A stretch of DNA of 64,000 bases from Pontibacter mucosus (GTDB taxonomy: Bacteria > Bacteroidota > Bacteroidia > Cytophagales > Hymenobacteraceae). The number at the start of each line of letters is the position of its first letter. The first letter of the stretch is position 1. Location of the stretch: positions 372,001-436,000 of the forward strand of contig NZ_QBKI01000002.1 in the NCBI RefSeq assembly GCF_003054055.1, written 5' to 3'. The notes beneath the pieces were generated by a model. That model saw only the letters and a program-made list of their open reading frames with translations, did no database searches and was not told the DNA's origin. The translations under genes and the position numbers were made by a program. This document shows, one piece after another, positions 53,438-62,947 of the stretch.

Positions 53438-54640
53438 TTAGTTCGACCAGGCTGCCGTTGCTTTCGTGCCGGAGCCGGCCATGGTGGGTACGAGCGGTTT
53501 GCCCAGTATGGTGGCGTAGTAGTCGAGGTGCTGCTGGATGATGGCATCGGCAGAGTAGTTTTCCTGCGCAAATGCATAGCCTTTCTCTTCCAGTCTGGCC
53601 CTGAGCTTGTCGTCCTCCACCAGCTGCAGCACGGCGGCGGCAATAGATTCCGGCGACTCCACATCGCAAAGCAGGCCGGTGTTGCCCTTGTCCAGCAGGG
53701 TGGGTACATAGCCGCTCTTTTCCCCGCCAATTACGGCAGTCCGGGCAACCATGGCCTCCAGCAGCACCATCCCAAACGACTCCTCGCGGGCAGGGTGCAG
53801 CAGGGCTTTGGCGCCGGCTATCTGGTCCATTACTTCTTTAAAAGGCAGCTGCCCCAGAAACCTGACGCCCTCCGCCAGGCCGTTTTGCAGTGCATATCGG
53901 TGTGCCAGCCCGTTCTCCTCCATCTCTGCCCCCACCAGGTGATACTCCAGCTCAGGGTGCTTTTGGCGCACTTGCGCGAAGGCCTTCAGAGCCGTTTCGG
54001 CGTTTTTCCGGTGCGAGAAACCCATCAGCACCGACACAATGTAATCTCCCTTCTCGATGTTGGGGTTGATCATTTGCTCCACGTCCGGGGAGAAGAAGTT
54101 GTTTATCACGCGGGACTTGCGGCGGGTGCTGCGGTCGAGCATGTTATACGTATAGTCGGAGTTCGCAATCAGGTGCGTAGCCCGGGTTACTACTACATAG
54201 TTCATGGCCCAGCGCACCAGCCGGAACATGTCCTTATGGTTGAGCAGGATCTGCAGGGCCACATCGTGCAGGCTCACCACCATCGGTATACCCGACTTCT
54301 GCGCGGCCCAGGCATACTCATAAGACCAGAAGGCACTGATAAAGTCGGCAGGGTGCTGCTTTATCAGCCGGGCCATGTCGTTGATCTCGAACCAGAAAAA
54401 GCGCCGGCCCGGCTGCGGCTTCATGCGGCCAACGCACACGGTCAATTGCTCTGTCTGGTATACTTTGGGCTCAGTTAATTCAGGGGAGTTGGTGTACACA
54501 ATTACCTTAAAGCCGCGTGCCAGCAACCCATTTACAAAATAGGTACTAAGCGGCACAGCATGGGTTTCAGGTAGATCCGACCCTGCCAACTCCCAATCCA
54601 GCATCTTTATATCCACAGGGGCGCAAACTCCTATCGTCAT
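53438..54640 (-). CDS. Glycosyltransferase family 4
   Basis: 400 residues. Start MTIGVCAPVDIKMLDWEL is unusual for GT4, but the donor domain is typical: NPNIEKGDYIVSVLMGFSHRKN, YHLVGAEMEENGL, VRFLGQLPFKEVMDQIA, and HPAREESFGMVLLEAMVA with intact EX7E. Sugar specificity unknown. It is 15 bases upstream of the polymerase gene and 43 downstream of the flippase gene. Confidence 0.9.
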   Translation of the reverse strand: MTIGVCAPVDIKMLDWELAGSDLPETHAVPLSTYFVNGLLARGFKVIVYTNSPELTEPKVYQTEQLTVCVGRMKPQPGRRFFWFEINDMARLIKQHPADFISAFWSYEYAWAAQKSGIPMVVSLHDVALQILLNHKDMFRLVRWAMNYVVVTRATHLIANSDYTYNMLDRSTRRKSRVINNFFSPDVEQMINPNIEKGDYIVSVLMGFSHRKNAETALKAFAQVRQKHPELEYHLVGAEMEENGLAHRYALQNGLAEGVRFLGQLPFKEVMDQIAGAKALLHPAREESFGMVLLEAMVARTAVIGGEKSGYVPTLLDKGNTGLLCDVESPESIAAAVLQLVEDDKLRARLEEKGYAFAQENYSADAIIQQHLDYYATILGKPLVPTMAGSGTKATAAWSN

Positions 54641-54683
54641 GGTTTTCTTCAGGTTGTACCGCCTCCACTGGCGGTTGTTCTGG

Positions 54684-56210
54684 TTAAGCTTCTTTTAATA
54701 TGAATGTCCTGTACTTCTGCACCATACGGCCCACCGGGCTGTCGCCGCTGCCGTTCAGGCCGAACCTGTCGAGGATCATCTGCAGCTCGGCGCGCAACAG
54801 CGGGTGCGGGAAAAGCAGCGTGAGCACTGCCAGTAGCACAGCTCCTGTTACGGCCTGCGCGGCGAAGATGATGCCTGCCGGCACATCAGCCGTGCGCAGC
54901 AGCGAGCTCACAAAGTATAGCCCCACGGCCACCAGGATGCCATTCAGCAAGCCCGGCAGGTAAATAGCCAGTTGCTGGCGGTACGACAGCTCGAGCACCC
55001 GGTGCATCACACGCTGGTACAAAGCCATACGTACTGTCTCCCCGATAAGCACGGCAAAGGCAAAGCCTACCAGCCCATACGCGCGCAGCAGGTAAAACAG
55101 GGCGCCAATCACAAGTATAAATACGATGTTGAGGATGATCTTCTGGTTCAGGATAGCCTTGGCATCGCACACAATGCCCGCAAACATGGTAATGAAGCTC
55201 AGGGAAATAGCCAGGCTTAGTACCTGCAGCACTGGCACCGACTCGCCCCACTGCTCGCCCAGCACAATGCGCACCAGCTCCGGGGCCGCCACGGCTATGC
55301 CCATGCAGGCCGGAAGCACAATGGCAGCCAGCAAAGTGATACTTGACAGGTAAATCCGGCCAAGCTTTTCAGTGTCATTCTGGATTTTGCTGAAGCTGGG
55401 GAACACCACCTTGCTAAAAGTGCGCGTGAGCATGTACATGGGCAGATTCACCAGCATGTAGGCGCGGTTATAGATACCCAGTTTATGCGAACCCAGCACA
55501 CGACCTATAAGGATGGTGCCGAACTCCTGGCTTAGGAACTCCAGAAAGCTGATGAACGACATGCGGCTGCCGTAACTGAACAGCGGCTTGTAGGGCTCCA
55601 GCCGGAACTGCGGCAGCACGCTGTGCCGCACGGCAACATAGGCTCCGATTGCCGAGAGCGCCATCTGCAGCAGGGTGGCGATGATCAAACTCCACACCCC
55701 AAAGCCGAGTGCAGCCAGCACAATACCCGCCACCAGATAGGAGAGCACGTAGGCCACCATCTCGATAATGCTGACAAGCTTGAACCGCATCTCGCGCTCC
55801 AGCATACTTACCGACGTAATCGACAAGCCACTAATCAGGAAAGCCAGCGACATAACCTGCACAATTGGCGTCACATCGGGGTTTTCGAAAAAGTCAGCGG
55901 CGAGAGGGGCCAGCAGAACGGTAAGGATGGTGAAAAGCAATCCGAGCCCTGCAGATGCCGTGAAGGCAGCCCGGATGTGTTGGGGCTCCAGGTCCTCCTT
56001 CTGCACAATGGCCTTGGTCAGGCCCATGTTGGCAAAGTAGCTTCCGAACCGGATAACAACCCCTGCGATAGCCACCAAACCGAAAGCCTCCGGAGCCAGC
56101 AGGCGGGCCATGGCCGAAGTATAACCAATCTGCATCACGGCGTTGGCTATGGTAGACACTGTTCCCCACTTCAGTCCGCTGACGGCTTTAGAAGCTAAAT
56201 TTTTACTCAT
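54684..56210 (-). CDS. Polysaccharide flippase of the MOP/WzxC type
   Basis: 508 residues with 12-14 membrane helices. It moves lipid-linked repeat units across the inner membrane. The N-terminus MSKNLASKAVSGLKWGTVS is standard for the WzxC subfamily (Polysacc_synt_3, PF13440); MARLLAPEAFGLVAIAGV and SYGSRMSFISFLEFLSQEFGTI are further landmarks. The length fits. It follows the Wzc-like gene by 79 bases containing a hairpin. Confidence 0.92.
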   Translation of the reverse strand: MSKNLASKAVSGLKWGTVSTIANAVMQIGYTSAMARLLAPEAFGLVAIAGVVIRFGSYFANMGLTKAIVQKEDLEPQHIRAAFTASAGLGLLFTILTVLLAPLAADFFENPDVTPIVQVMSLAFLISGLSITSVSMLEREMRFKLVSIIEMVAYVLSYLVAGIVLAALGFGVWSLIIATLLQMALSAIGAYVAVRHSVLPQFRLEPYKPLFSYGSRMSFISFLEFLSQEFGTILIGRVLGSHKLGIYNRAYMLVNLPMYMLTRTFSKVVFPSFSKIQNDTEKLGRIYLSSITLLAAIVLPACMGIAVAAPELVRIVLGEQWGESVPVLQVLSLAISLSFITMFAGIVCDAKAILNQKIILNIVFILVIGALFYLLRAYGLVGFAFAVLIGETVRMALYQRVMHRVLELSYRQQLAIYLPGLLNGILVAVGLYFVSSLLRTADVPAGIIFAAQAVTGAVLLAVLTLLFPHPLLRAELQMILDRFGLNGSGDSPVGRMVQKYRTFILKEA

Positions 56211-56238
56211 CTTAAAAAACGTAATTAGGTAACAGACA

Positions 56239-56265
56239 GGGTGCAGCCAGAGTATGGCTGCACCC
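56239..56265. promoter_or_regulatory. Intercistronic hairpin between wzc-like and wzx-like genes
   Basis: Perfect ten-base-pair stem GGGTGCAGCC (56239-56248) and GGCTGCACCC (56256-56265), loop AGAGTAT. No T run follows on the minus strand (CTGTCTGTTACC), so it is not a classical terminator; it may stabilise mRNA or set the ratio of the two proteins. Confidence 0.5.
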
Positions 56266-56289
56266 GCTGGTATTTCCTTGCCCGAGGCT

Positions 56290-58662
56290 TTAGGCGTAAT
56301 AGTACTTGGCCTTCTTCTTATAGCCGTACTCGTAGGTTTTGTTATAGTTCAGGTCGTTCATGATCATGTAGATGTTCTTGACCTTCCCGGTGCTGTAGAG
56401 CTCGTTGATGTCGGCCAGCAGATCTTTGTTCGTATACTTGTGCTTCACCACGTACAGGTTCACGTCCATGTGGCGCATCAGCACAAAGTACTCCGAAACG
56501 TAGCCAATCGGCGGCGTGTCGATTACAATGTAATCATAGCGATCTTTCAGCTCGTTCAGCAATTCCTGCATTCTTGGCAGCTCCAGCAGGTGAAGGGCAT
56601 TGTCCGGTATCGGGCCGCACGGGATGATGTCCAGGTTCTCGAGGTAGGTCTTCTGCACCACCTCCTCCAGTGCCTGCCCCTGTGTAAGGTAAGACGACAA
56701 GCCGACTGACTCTGCCACCGGGAAATACTTGCTGAACGTTGGCTTGCGCATATCCGACTCGATGAGTACCACACGCTTGCCTGCCATGGCCATCTCCGAG
56801 CTCAGGTTCACCGAGCAGAAGGTCTTGCCCTCGCCTGAGATGGACGAGGTAACGCCAATCACCTTGAAGTGCTGATCGGCCATCAGGTACTGCAGGTTTA
56901 TACGAATAGAGCGGAACGACTCGGCAATGGCAGAGCGCTGGTTGTTCATCACGGCCAGCTTGTCTGACTTGGAGCCATGCGCCACCACGCCTAGGAACGG
57001 AATCTTGGTCAGGTTGCTCAAATCGTTTTTGCCCTGGATGGTGTTATCCACGTTAGACAGCAGCACAATAACACCGGCAGGTATGGCCAACCCGATAATC
57101 AGGGCCAGCAGGTAGATCATTTTAGGCTTCACGTTCACCGGGGCGCTGCCTACCATCGAGGCCTTGTCTATGATCTTCTTGTCGGTGGTGTTGGTAGCCA
57201 GGGCAATAGCCGCTTCGGCACGCTTCTCCAGCAGGAAGTCATACTTTTTGTCGATGAACTCAGACTGGCTCTGCAGGTCCATCAGCTTGCGCTCATTCTC
57301 CGGCAGCGAGGCCAGCGTTCCCTCAATCTTGTTGATGCGCTCGCTCACGTTGGCAATGGAGATGTCGGCTGACTCCACCAGGTTCTGCAGGTTGGCCTCG
57401 ATGGCGCTGCGGGTGTTGGCAATCTCTCCCTCGATTTTGCGCAGCATCGGGTTTTCCTCGGTGGCGGTAGTTCTATAGCCTGCCTTTTTCTGGTTCAGCT
57501 CAGCCAGTTGCAAAAACAAATTGTTCAGGATTGGACTCTGGATACCGCCCACCGTAGGCGATACCGACTGGGCAATGCCATTCCCGTTGCGGATCTGGTC
57601 CAGGATGTTCTCGTAGTATGTTTTATCCGTATTCAGTCGCGCGCGTTCAGCCTCCAGCTGCGAGAGCTTCTCGTAGTTCAGGTTAGACTGCACGTTGATG
57701 TTTGCGATGCGGTTGTTGGACCGGAAGGAGGAGAGGGCCTGCTTGCTCTGGCGCAGCGAGTCCGACAGCGTGGCCAGCTGGCTATCGATAAACTCCAGCG
57801 TCTTCATGCCATTCTGGTTCTTGTCCTTCAGGTCGTTGGCCACATACTCAGCCATCAGCGTGTTCAGGAAGGCTACCTGCTTGTCCGGTATACTTCCCTT
57901 GCTGCCCAGCACCAGCACGCGTGCCTCCCGGTCCAGCGGGGAGATACCCAGCGAGGCCTGCTGTTGCTTCACGAGGCTTTCGAGGCTGTTAATGACAAAG
58001 TAATGTTTCTTTGCCGGTTCGATGTCCTTTACGTCGCTGCGGTAAAGCGTCAGGCTTATGTTGTCATCGGTGTAGGGCTCGCCGAAGTGCAGCGTTTTCT
58101 TAAAGCTCACGATAGGCAGGGAACCTACCCGGGCATGGGAGCGGAAGTCGTAGCGGGGCACGTTTTCTGCCTCTATGGCCAGCTCATACGTTTGCTCATC
58201 CAGTATGCGCACCGAGATCGGAACATCCACTAGTTGGATAGAGGCCGTGTCCAAGTCCACCTCGTACGGGGCGGTTTTATACTGCTCCTCTACCACCAGG
58301 TCCGAAACTTTGTTCAGCCAGTGGTCGGTAACGCGGTAATAGGCAACGGTAAAGTCGAGCTTTTGCAGGGCCTGTTTAATCATTTCGGCAGACTGCAGCA
58401 GGCCGATTTCATCCTCTACTTTAATGCCCCTGCTCTGCACGTCCAGCACCTCCAGCAACTCCTGGGCTTTTTTGGAACCGGTCTGCTGGTCGCCGAGCAA
58501 TAGGGTGGACTTAAACTCGAATACGCGCGGAGAGCTTTTTACATACACATACCCTGCCGCAAGGGCCAGCACGGCACTAAGGGCAAACCAGTACCAGTTT
58601 GACCTGAACTTGAAAAACCAACTCCTTAAATCTATCTCGTGCTCCTGTTTATTTCTCTTCAT
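56290..58662 (-). CDS. Wzc-like polysaccharide co-polymerase / tyrosine kinase
   Basis: 790 residues. It controls chain length and export with the Wza-like protein. An N-terminal Wzz domain sits between two membrane helices (about 23-42 and 515-535), with a periplasmic coiled coil (300-470). The cytoplasmic BY-kinase domain has Walker A SISGEGKTFCSVN (near 606-618), Walker A' VVLIESDMRKP and Walker B YIVIDTPPIGYVS. The protein ends with a tyrosine cluster (YNKTYEYGYKKKAKYYYA), the usual autophosphorylation tail. A matching phosphatase (Wzb) is absent from the window. It starts three bases after the Wza-like gene stop. Confidence 0.95.
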   Translation of the reverse strand: MKRNKQEHEIDLRSWFFKFRSNWYWFALSAVLALAAGYVYVKSSPRVFEFKSTLLLGDQQTGSKKAQELLEVLDVQSRGIKVEDEIGLLQSAEMIKQALQKLDFTVAYYRVTDHWLNKVSDLVVEEQYKTAPYEVDLDTASIQLVDVPISVRILDEQTYELAIEAENVPRYDFRSHARVGSLPIVSFKKTLHFGEPYTDDNISLTLYRSDVKDIEPAKKHYFVINSLESLVKQQQASLGISPLDREARVLVLGSKGSIPDKQVAFLNTLMAEYVANDLKDKNQNGMKTLEFIDSQLATLSDSLRQSKQALSSFRSNNRIANINVQSNLNYEKLSQLEAERARLNTDKTYYENILDQIRNGNGIAQSVSPTVGGIQSPILNNLFLQLAELNQKKAGYRTTATEENPMLRKIEGEIANTRSAIEANLQNLVESADISIANVSERINKIEGTLASLPENERKLMDLQSQSEFIDKKYDFLLEKRAEAAIALATNTTDKKIIDKASMVGSAPVNVKPKMIYLLALIIGLAIPAGVIVLLSNVDNTIQGKNDLSNLTKIPFLGVVAHGSKSDKLAVMNNQRSAIAESFRSIRINLQYLMADQHFKVIGVTSSISGEGKTFCSVNLSSEMAMAGKRVVLIESDMRKPTFSKYFPVAESVGLSSYLTQGQALEEVVQKTYLENLDIIPCGPIPDNALHLLELPRMQELLNELKDRYDYIVIDTPPIGYVSEYFVLMRHMDVNLYVVKHKYTNKDLLADINELYSTGKVKNIYMIMNDLNYNKTYEYGYKKKAKYYYA

Positions 58663-58664
58663 CG

Positions 58665-59432
58665 TTATCTGAACAAATTATACAATAGTGCCCCCGTCGA
58701 GATTACTCCGAACACAGCATTCAACACCACCAGGTTATCTCGTTTAAGTTGTCGCTTGCGTGGCTCCACGTAGAGCACATCATTGGGCATGAGGTAATAA
58801 TATGGTGACTGTACGAGGTTAGGGTCTTTAAGGTCTAGCAGCACCACCTCGGAGGAGCCGTCGTTCTTCTGGCGCACCAGTTTTACGTTGTCGCGGTTGC
58901 CGGCCTGCGTCATGTCGCCGGCCAGGCTAAGGCCCTCCAGCAGGTTGGCCCGCTCGTTATAAATGTAGAAGTACCCGGGGTTGCGCACCTCGCCTAGCAC
59001 ACTCACTTTAAAGCTGATCAGCTTCACCACTACGGTGGCGTCGGTGATGTAGCGGTCCAGGTTTTTCTGTATCAGATCCTGGGTCTGGCTGGTGGTCAGG
59101 TTTTCCACCTTCAGCCGGCCCACAGTGGGCAGGTTGATAAAGCCCTCGCTGTCGATGGCGTAGCCGCTCAGGTAAAGGCTGGCCGGCTCCGACATGCCCA
59201 TAGCATTAACAGGGTTAGTGATGTTGAACAGGTTAGACATGTCCGGGTCCACGCTCAGCACTTTAATGGACAGCACATCATTTGACTGCAGCTTGTAGGC
59301 GGCATAGCGGGTCTGGAAGTCGGTAGGGGCGTTCTCCTTTAGGTTTGGATTCTGAATGTATACAAGTTCTTTCTTTGTTACGCAGGAACTTACGCCCAAC
59401 AATAGCAGGAGAAAGTATACTATATGTCTCAT
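58665..59432 (-). CDS. Polysaccharide export lipoprotein (Wza-like)
   Basis: 255 residues, first gene of the right arm. Signal with lipobox LLLLGVSSC, so the mature protein is a lipoprotein. Poly_export domain (PF02563) with YKLQSNDVLSIKVLS, then GFINLPTVGRLKVENLT and a SLBB region (VSVLGEVRNPGYFYI, LLEGLSLAGDMTQAGNRDNVKLVR). The C-terminus has a hydrophobic segment (VLNAVFGVISTGALLYNLF), likely the outer membrane helix. Forms the export channel with the Wzc-like protein. Confidence 0.94.
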   Translation of the reverse strand: MRHIVYFLLLLLGVSSCVTKKELVYIQNPNLKENAPTDFQTRYAAYKLQSNDVLSIKVLSVDPDMSNLFNITNPVNAMGMSEPASLYLSGYAIDSEGFINLPTVGRLKVENLTTSQTQDLIQKNLDRYITDATVVVKLISFKVSVLGEVRNPGYFYIYNERANLLEGLSLAGDMTQAGNRDNVKLVRQKNDGSSEVVLLDLKDPNLVQSPYYYLMPNDVLYVEPRKRQLKRDNLVVLNAVFGVISTGALLYNLFR

Positions 59433-59692
59433 AATAAAGGGTTAAGGGTGATGTTACAGCGTGGCGAAATGGGTTTGCATCTGTAAGCCTTCGATAAATA
59501 TTAATATATATGCTTAGGGATACCGGTAATTTGGTTCTGCCATATATACTTCTGCTTGCATAAAAGGATACTTAAACGGTGCAAATTTTTGGATATTTGT
59601 TAGGAAGCCTGCTTTAAGTATACCTGGGAGTTGGTATAGTGCAAGTATGTGGCGGGATGGTAGGGAACCTGAGGAGAAAGAGGGAAAGAAAC
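59433..59692. other. Upstream region of the right-arm operon
   Basis: Gene-free, AT-rich around 59490-59600, and presumably holding the promoter for the 11-kb minus-strand operon. I found no exact TAnnTTTG match. Together with the terminator that follows and the bases up to 59783, it makes a 351-bp gap. Confidence 0.45.
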
Positions 59693-59740
59693 GGAAAAAC
59701 CCACTTGCAGAGCTGCCGTGGCTGGCCCTGCAAGTGGGTT
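59693..59740 (-). terminator. Terminator after the DUF1737 gene
   Basis: 13-base-pair perfect arms AACCCACTTGCAG (59698-59710) and CTGCAAGTGGGTT (59728-59740), followed on the minus strand by a T run (GTTTTTCCGTTT). Confidence 0.88.
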
Positions 59741-59783
59741 CTTTATACTTTGGTTAGTAAGCTTACAGTAGGTGATATTGCTA

Positions 59784-60008
59784 TTACTCAATCCATTTGG
59801 TGCGGCGCTGTTTGGCAGGCTGCCTGCGCTGTTGCTGCTGTTGCTGTTGCACCCGTAACCTGTCCTTGGTGTGGCGCACCAGCTGTTGCGCGTATCCATC
59901 GCCGTGCTCCAGAATGCCGCCTTTCAATCTCCAACCCTGTGGCAGAAAACCTGCCACTTCCGATGCCAGACCCTCCAGGTCAGGCGCAGTAATGATATTG
60001 TACTCCAT
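59784..60008 (-). CDS. DUF1737 protein with poly-Gln linker
   Basis: 74 residues. The N-terminal 45 match the DUF1737 pattern (YNIITAPDLEGLASEV, GWRLKGGI, YAQQLVRH). A run of seven glutamines and a basic tail (RRQPAKQRRTKWIE) follow. The function of the family is unknown. Single gene with its own terminator, convergent with nothing. Confidence 0.8.
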   Translation of the reverse strand: MEYNIITAPDLEGLASEVAGFLPQGWRLKGGILEHGDGYAQQLVRHTKDRLRVQQQQQQQRRQPAKQRRTKWIE

Positions 60009-60285
60009 TATAAATTTAAACTTGGCTAAAAAGAATAGGCCAAAGTAAAAAGAAAGAACATAAGATGCACGGGCGCGCTACGAAAATATTTGCAATAGAG
60101 TTACATTCTTTTTAAAATAAAGTAGAGGCATATAATTGTACAACAAAAGAGGATTTAAAGGTCTTGTTTTATACTTATAATCCTATTTTAGAATTATAAT
60201 TACTGGCTGTGGAAGTTGCACATGCCTAATGCCGGGTACAGATGCCTGAAGGACAGGCAAGTATAGCTTTGGCTGTGAGCGAGCC

Positions 60286-61584
60286 TTAGAACCTGATGCT
60301 GAAGGTGGTATGCGTGGCGTTGCCAGAGCCAAGGGAGAAAGTGAACCCATGGTTTACAAGTATGTCGCGCACCATCGTAAGGCCGATGCCCTGGCCGTTG
60401 GCTTTGGTGGTATAAAACGGGGTAAACAGGTTGGCCTGAACTTCCGCCGGTATCCCTCCGCCAGAGTCTGTTATACTTAGCTGCGGCGGCGCCGTGCTGG
60501 TCGAAACAGTGATTTGACCTTCGGCGCCAATAGCCTCCATGGCGTTTTTAAAGATATTGAGCAGCACCTGCTCCAGCTGCTGGGCATCCAGTGACACGAT
60601 GAGCGACTCCTTGGCTAAGTCCCATTGCAGGTGTATGTTGCGGCGCTGCAGCTCCGGCTGCAGCAGGCGGTGCAGGCTGCGTAATAGCGTGTGCACATCG
60701 GTTGGTACTTTTTTGGGTTGCGGCAGGCGCACCACCTCGGCAAAATTTGCCATAAACCGGCTCAGGTTGGTGTTGCGGTCGGTGGCTACCTGCAGCACGT
60801 GGGCAAAGTCCTCGCGGTCGTCGGGCTGCAGCTGGGAAGTATAAAACCCCAGCGAGCCAAGTATAGAATTGATGGCCCCGGTGGTGTTGTTCACCTCATG
60901 CGACATCACCCGAATCACCTTCTCATAAGCCTGCCGCTCGTTCTGAAGTATGGCCTCGGTGAGTTCCTCGATAAGTATAAAGTAGTGCTGAAAGCCCCGG
61001 TCCAGGAAGTGTGCGCGGTGGCAGCGGTAGGTCCAGGTGCCGTTGATGCGGAACGTGACGGACTGGCCGGTGTTCAGGTCTTTTAGCTCCCTGGCCCATA
61101 CGTTGGGCAGCTGGCTGACGTGCTTGCCCGTGAGCAACGCAGCCGGTTGCCCCAGAAAGCGCTCTGCTGCCGGGTTTATACTTTCTACCTGATTATCAAA
61201 ACCTAAAAGTATAATGCCTGCAGGGGAGGCCTGGATGAGCTTGTCGAGCAGAAAGTGCTTCTCGGCCTGCGCCACGCGCTCGTGTCGCAGTTGGTCTATC
61301 ATGCGGTTGTACACGTTCACCAGCTCGTCCAGGTCCTTTTGGCCCACCGCCATGAACTTAGTTGAAAAGTCCTTGTCGCGGATGGATTCTATGCCCGAGC
61401 GAATGAGCTGCAGGGGTTTGAAAAAGGACCGGTAGAGCTGGAAGGTAACGTAGGCGGACACGATGATCAGCAGCTCCATGCCCAAGAACAGGAACTTGTT
61501 CTGTTGCAGCACAAACCACGACAGCGCCAGCAGGATGCCATGTATCAACACGGCAAAAAGTATAAACTTAGTCCGCAGGGTCAT
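60286..61584 (-). CDS. NtrY-like sensor histidine kinase
   Basis: 432 residues. Two N-terminal membrane helices (about 6-25 and 32-51) with almost no periplasmic loop, a HAMP-like segment, a PAS domain (about 105-195; ASPAGIILLGFDNQVESINPA), HisKA with VMSHEVNNTTGAI (acceptor His) and HATPase with FKNAMEAIG, ITDSGGGIP and GQGIGLTMV. The lack of a periplasmic domain suggests sensing within the membrane or cytoplasm. The start at 61584 overlaps the end of the regulator gene by 17 bases, suggesting coupled translation. Longer start at 61626 is unlikely. Confidence 0.92.
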   Translation of the reverse strand: MTLRTKFILFAVLIHGILLALSWFVLQQNKFLFLGMELLIIVSAYVTFQLYRSFFKPLQLIRSGIESIRDKDFSTKFMAVGQKDLDELVNVYNRMIDQLRHERVAQAEKHFLLDKLIQASPAGIILLGFDNQVESINPAAERFLGQPAALLTGKHVSQLPNVWARELKDLNTGQSVTFRINGTWTYRCHRAHFLDRGFQHYFILIEELTEAILQNERQAYEKVIRVMSHEVNNTTGAINSILGSLGFYTSQLQPDDREDFAHVLQVATDRNTNLSRFMANFAEVVRLPQPKKVPTDVHTLLRSLHRLLQPELQRRNIHLQWDLAKESLIVSLDAQQLEQVLLNIFKNAMEAIGAEGQITVSTSTAPPQLSITDSGGGIPAEVQANLFTPFYTTKANGQGIGLTMVRDILVNHGFTFSLGSGNATHTTFSIRF

Positions 61585-62947
61585 ACGGGATGTTAAACTT
61601 GTCGAGGCGGCGGTACAGGGCGGCACGGCTCAGGCCCAGGGCGCGGGCCACTTTACTGATGTTGTTGTGGTAAAAGCTCATGGACTTGCGAATCATCGAG
61701 GCTTCCATCTCCTCCAGCGTCATAGTGCCCACGGCTGGCAAGGTTTTGTCGCCGGGTTTAGCGGGGCTCTGCTGTGCCTGCGCCTTAAAATCCTCGGCCT
61801 GCAGCACATCCCGTTCCGCCACCAGCACCGTGCGCTCCACCAGGTTCTTCAGCTCCCGGATGTTGCCAGGCAAAGGCAGCTCCCGGAGCCACTGCAGCGC
61901 CCGCGAACTCACCTCCAGCTCGGGGTGGTTGTAAGTCTTCTTCAGGTTGTTTACAAAGTACTGCACCAGCAGGGGCACATCGCCCTCCCGTTCGCGCAGG
62001 GCGGGCAGTTTTACCTTTATCAGGTTGATTCTATAGTATAAATCCTCCCGGAACTTGCCTTCCTCCACCAGCTTTGCCAGGTCCTTGTTCGTGGCGCACA
62101 CCACCCGGATGTCGAGCTTGCGGGAGCGGCTGTCGCCGAGCACCTCGTAGGTGCGGTCCTGCAGCACGCGCAGCAGCTTTACCTGGCTGCCTAAATCCAG
62201 CTCCCCGATCTCATCCAGGAAAATAGTACCTTTATTGGCCAACTCGAAACGGCCCGTGCGATCGGCCTTGGCATCGGTAAAGGCGCCGCGCTTATGGCCA
62301 AACATCTCGCTCTCGAAGAGGGTGGAGGAGATGCCGCCCAGGTTCACCTTCACGAAAGGCTGGTTTTTGCGCTGGCTATTGCGGTGGATGGCCTCGGCAA
62401 TAAGCTCTTTGCCAGTGCCGCTTTCGCCTTCAATCAGCACCGAGGCATCGGTTGGGGCAATTTGCCCAATCTTTTTCAGGATCTGCAGCAGCTGCGGGTC
62501 CTGTCCGATGATGTTGCCGAAGTCGTACTGCTGATCCAGCTTTTTGCGGGAGAGGGCTTCTTCTGTTTCCTGCGGCTCCTTCGATAAGCTCAGCGCCGTT
62601 CGCACTGCCTGCAGCAGGTAATCGTTGCTCCAGGGCTTGGTGATAAAGTCGGCCGCCCCCAAACGCATGCCCTCCACGGCCAGACTGATGGAGCCCCAGC
62701 CTGTGATAAGTATAACCGGGAGCTTGGGGTACAGGCTTTTAAACTTGCCCAGCAGGTTCAGCCCGTCGTGGCCGGTGGTGTCGATGGAGAAGTTCATGTC
62801 CATGATCGCCAGTTCCAACGAGTGTAGCTCCGCCAGCTGCAGCGCCTCCTTGGGGGTGGCAGCCTCTTTGGTCTTGTACCCGTTCTGCTTGAGCAGCAGG
62901 CTCAGCGAAGCGCGCACGGCTACGTCATCGTCTATTATCAGGATCAT
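61568..62947 (-). CDS. NtrC-family sigma-54-dependent response regulator
   Basis: 459 residues in three parts: receiver (ILIIDDDVAV, AIMDMNF with phospho-Asp, FITKPWS), AAA+ activator (IGQDPQLLQILKKI, Walker A GESGTGKE, KRGAFTDAK, GTIFLDEIGEL, LREREGDVP, LPGNIRELKNLV) and a Fis-type HTH (ISKVARALGLSRAALYRRLDKFNI). The sigma-54 contact loop reads GAFTDA instead of GAFTGA. It should bind enhancer sites and activate sigma-54 promoters when phosphorylated by the kinase encoded next. Target genes are unknown; the ABC permease to its right and the exopolysaccharide genes to its left are candidates. Confidence 0.94.
   Translation of the reverse strand: MILIIDDDVAVRASLSLLLKQNGYKTKEAATPKEALQLAELHSLELAIMDMNFSIDTTGHDGLNLLGKFKSLYPKLPVILITGWGSISLAVEGMRLGAADFITKPWSNDYLLQAVRTALSLSKEPQETEEALSRKKLDQQYDFGNIIGQDPQLLQILKKIGQIAPTDASVLIEGESGTGKELIAEAIHRNSQRKNQPFVKVNLGGISSTLFESEMFGHKRGAFTDAKADRTGRFELANKGTIFLDEIGELDLGSQVKLLRVLQDRTYEVLGDSRSRKLDIRVVCATNKDLAKLVEEGKFREDLYYRINLIKVKLPALREREGDVPLLVQYFVNNLKKTYNHPELEVSSRALQWLRELPLPGNIRELKNLVERTVLVAERDVLQAEDFKAQAQQSPAKPGDKTLPAVGTMTLEEMEASMIRKSMSFYHNNISKVARALGLSRAALYRRLDKFNIPYDPAD

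Noticed and set aside
53054..54478. 474-codon frame opposite the polymerase and GT4 genes
   Set aside because: Overlaps two real genes on the other strand, shows no domain and has antisense-type composition.
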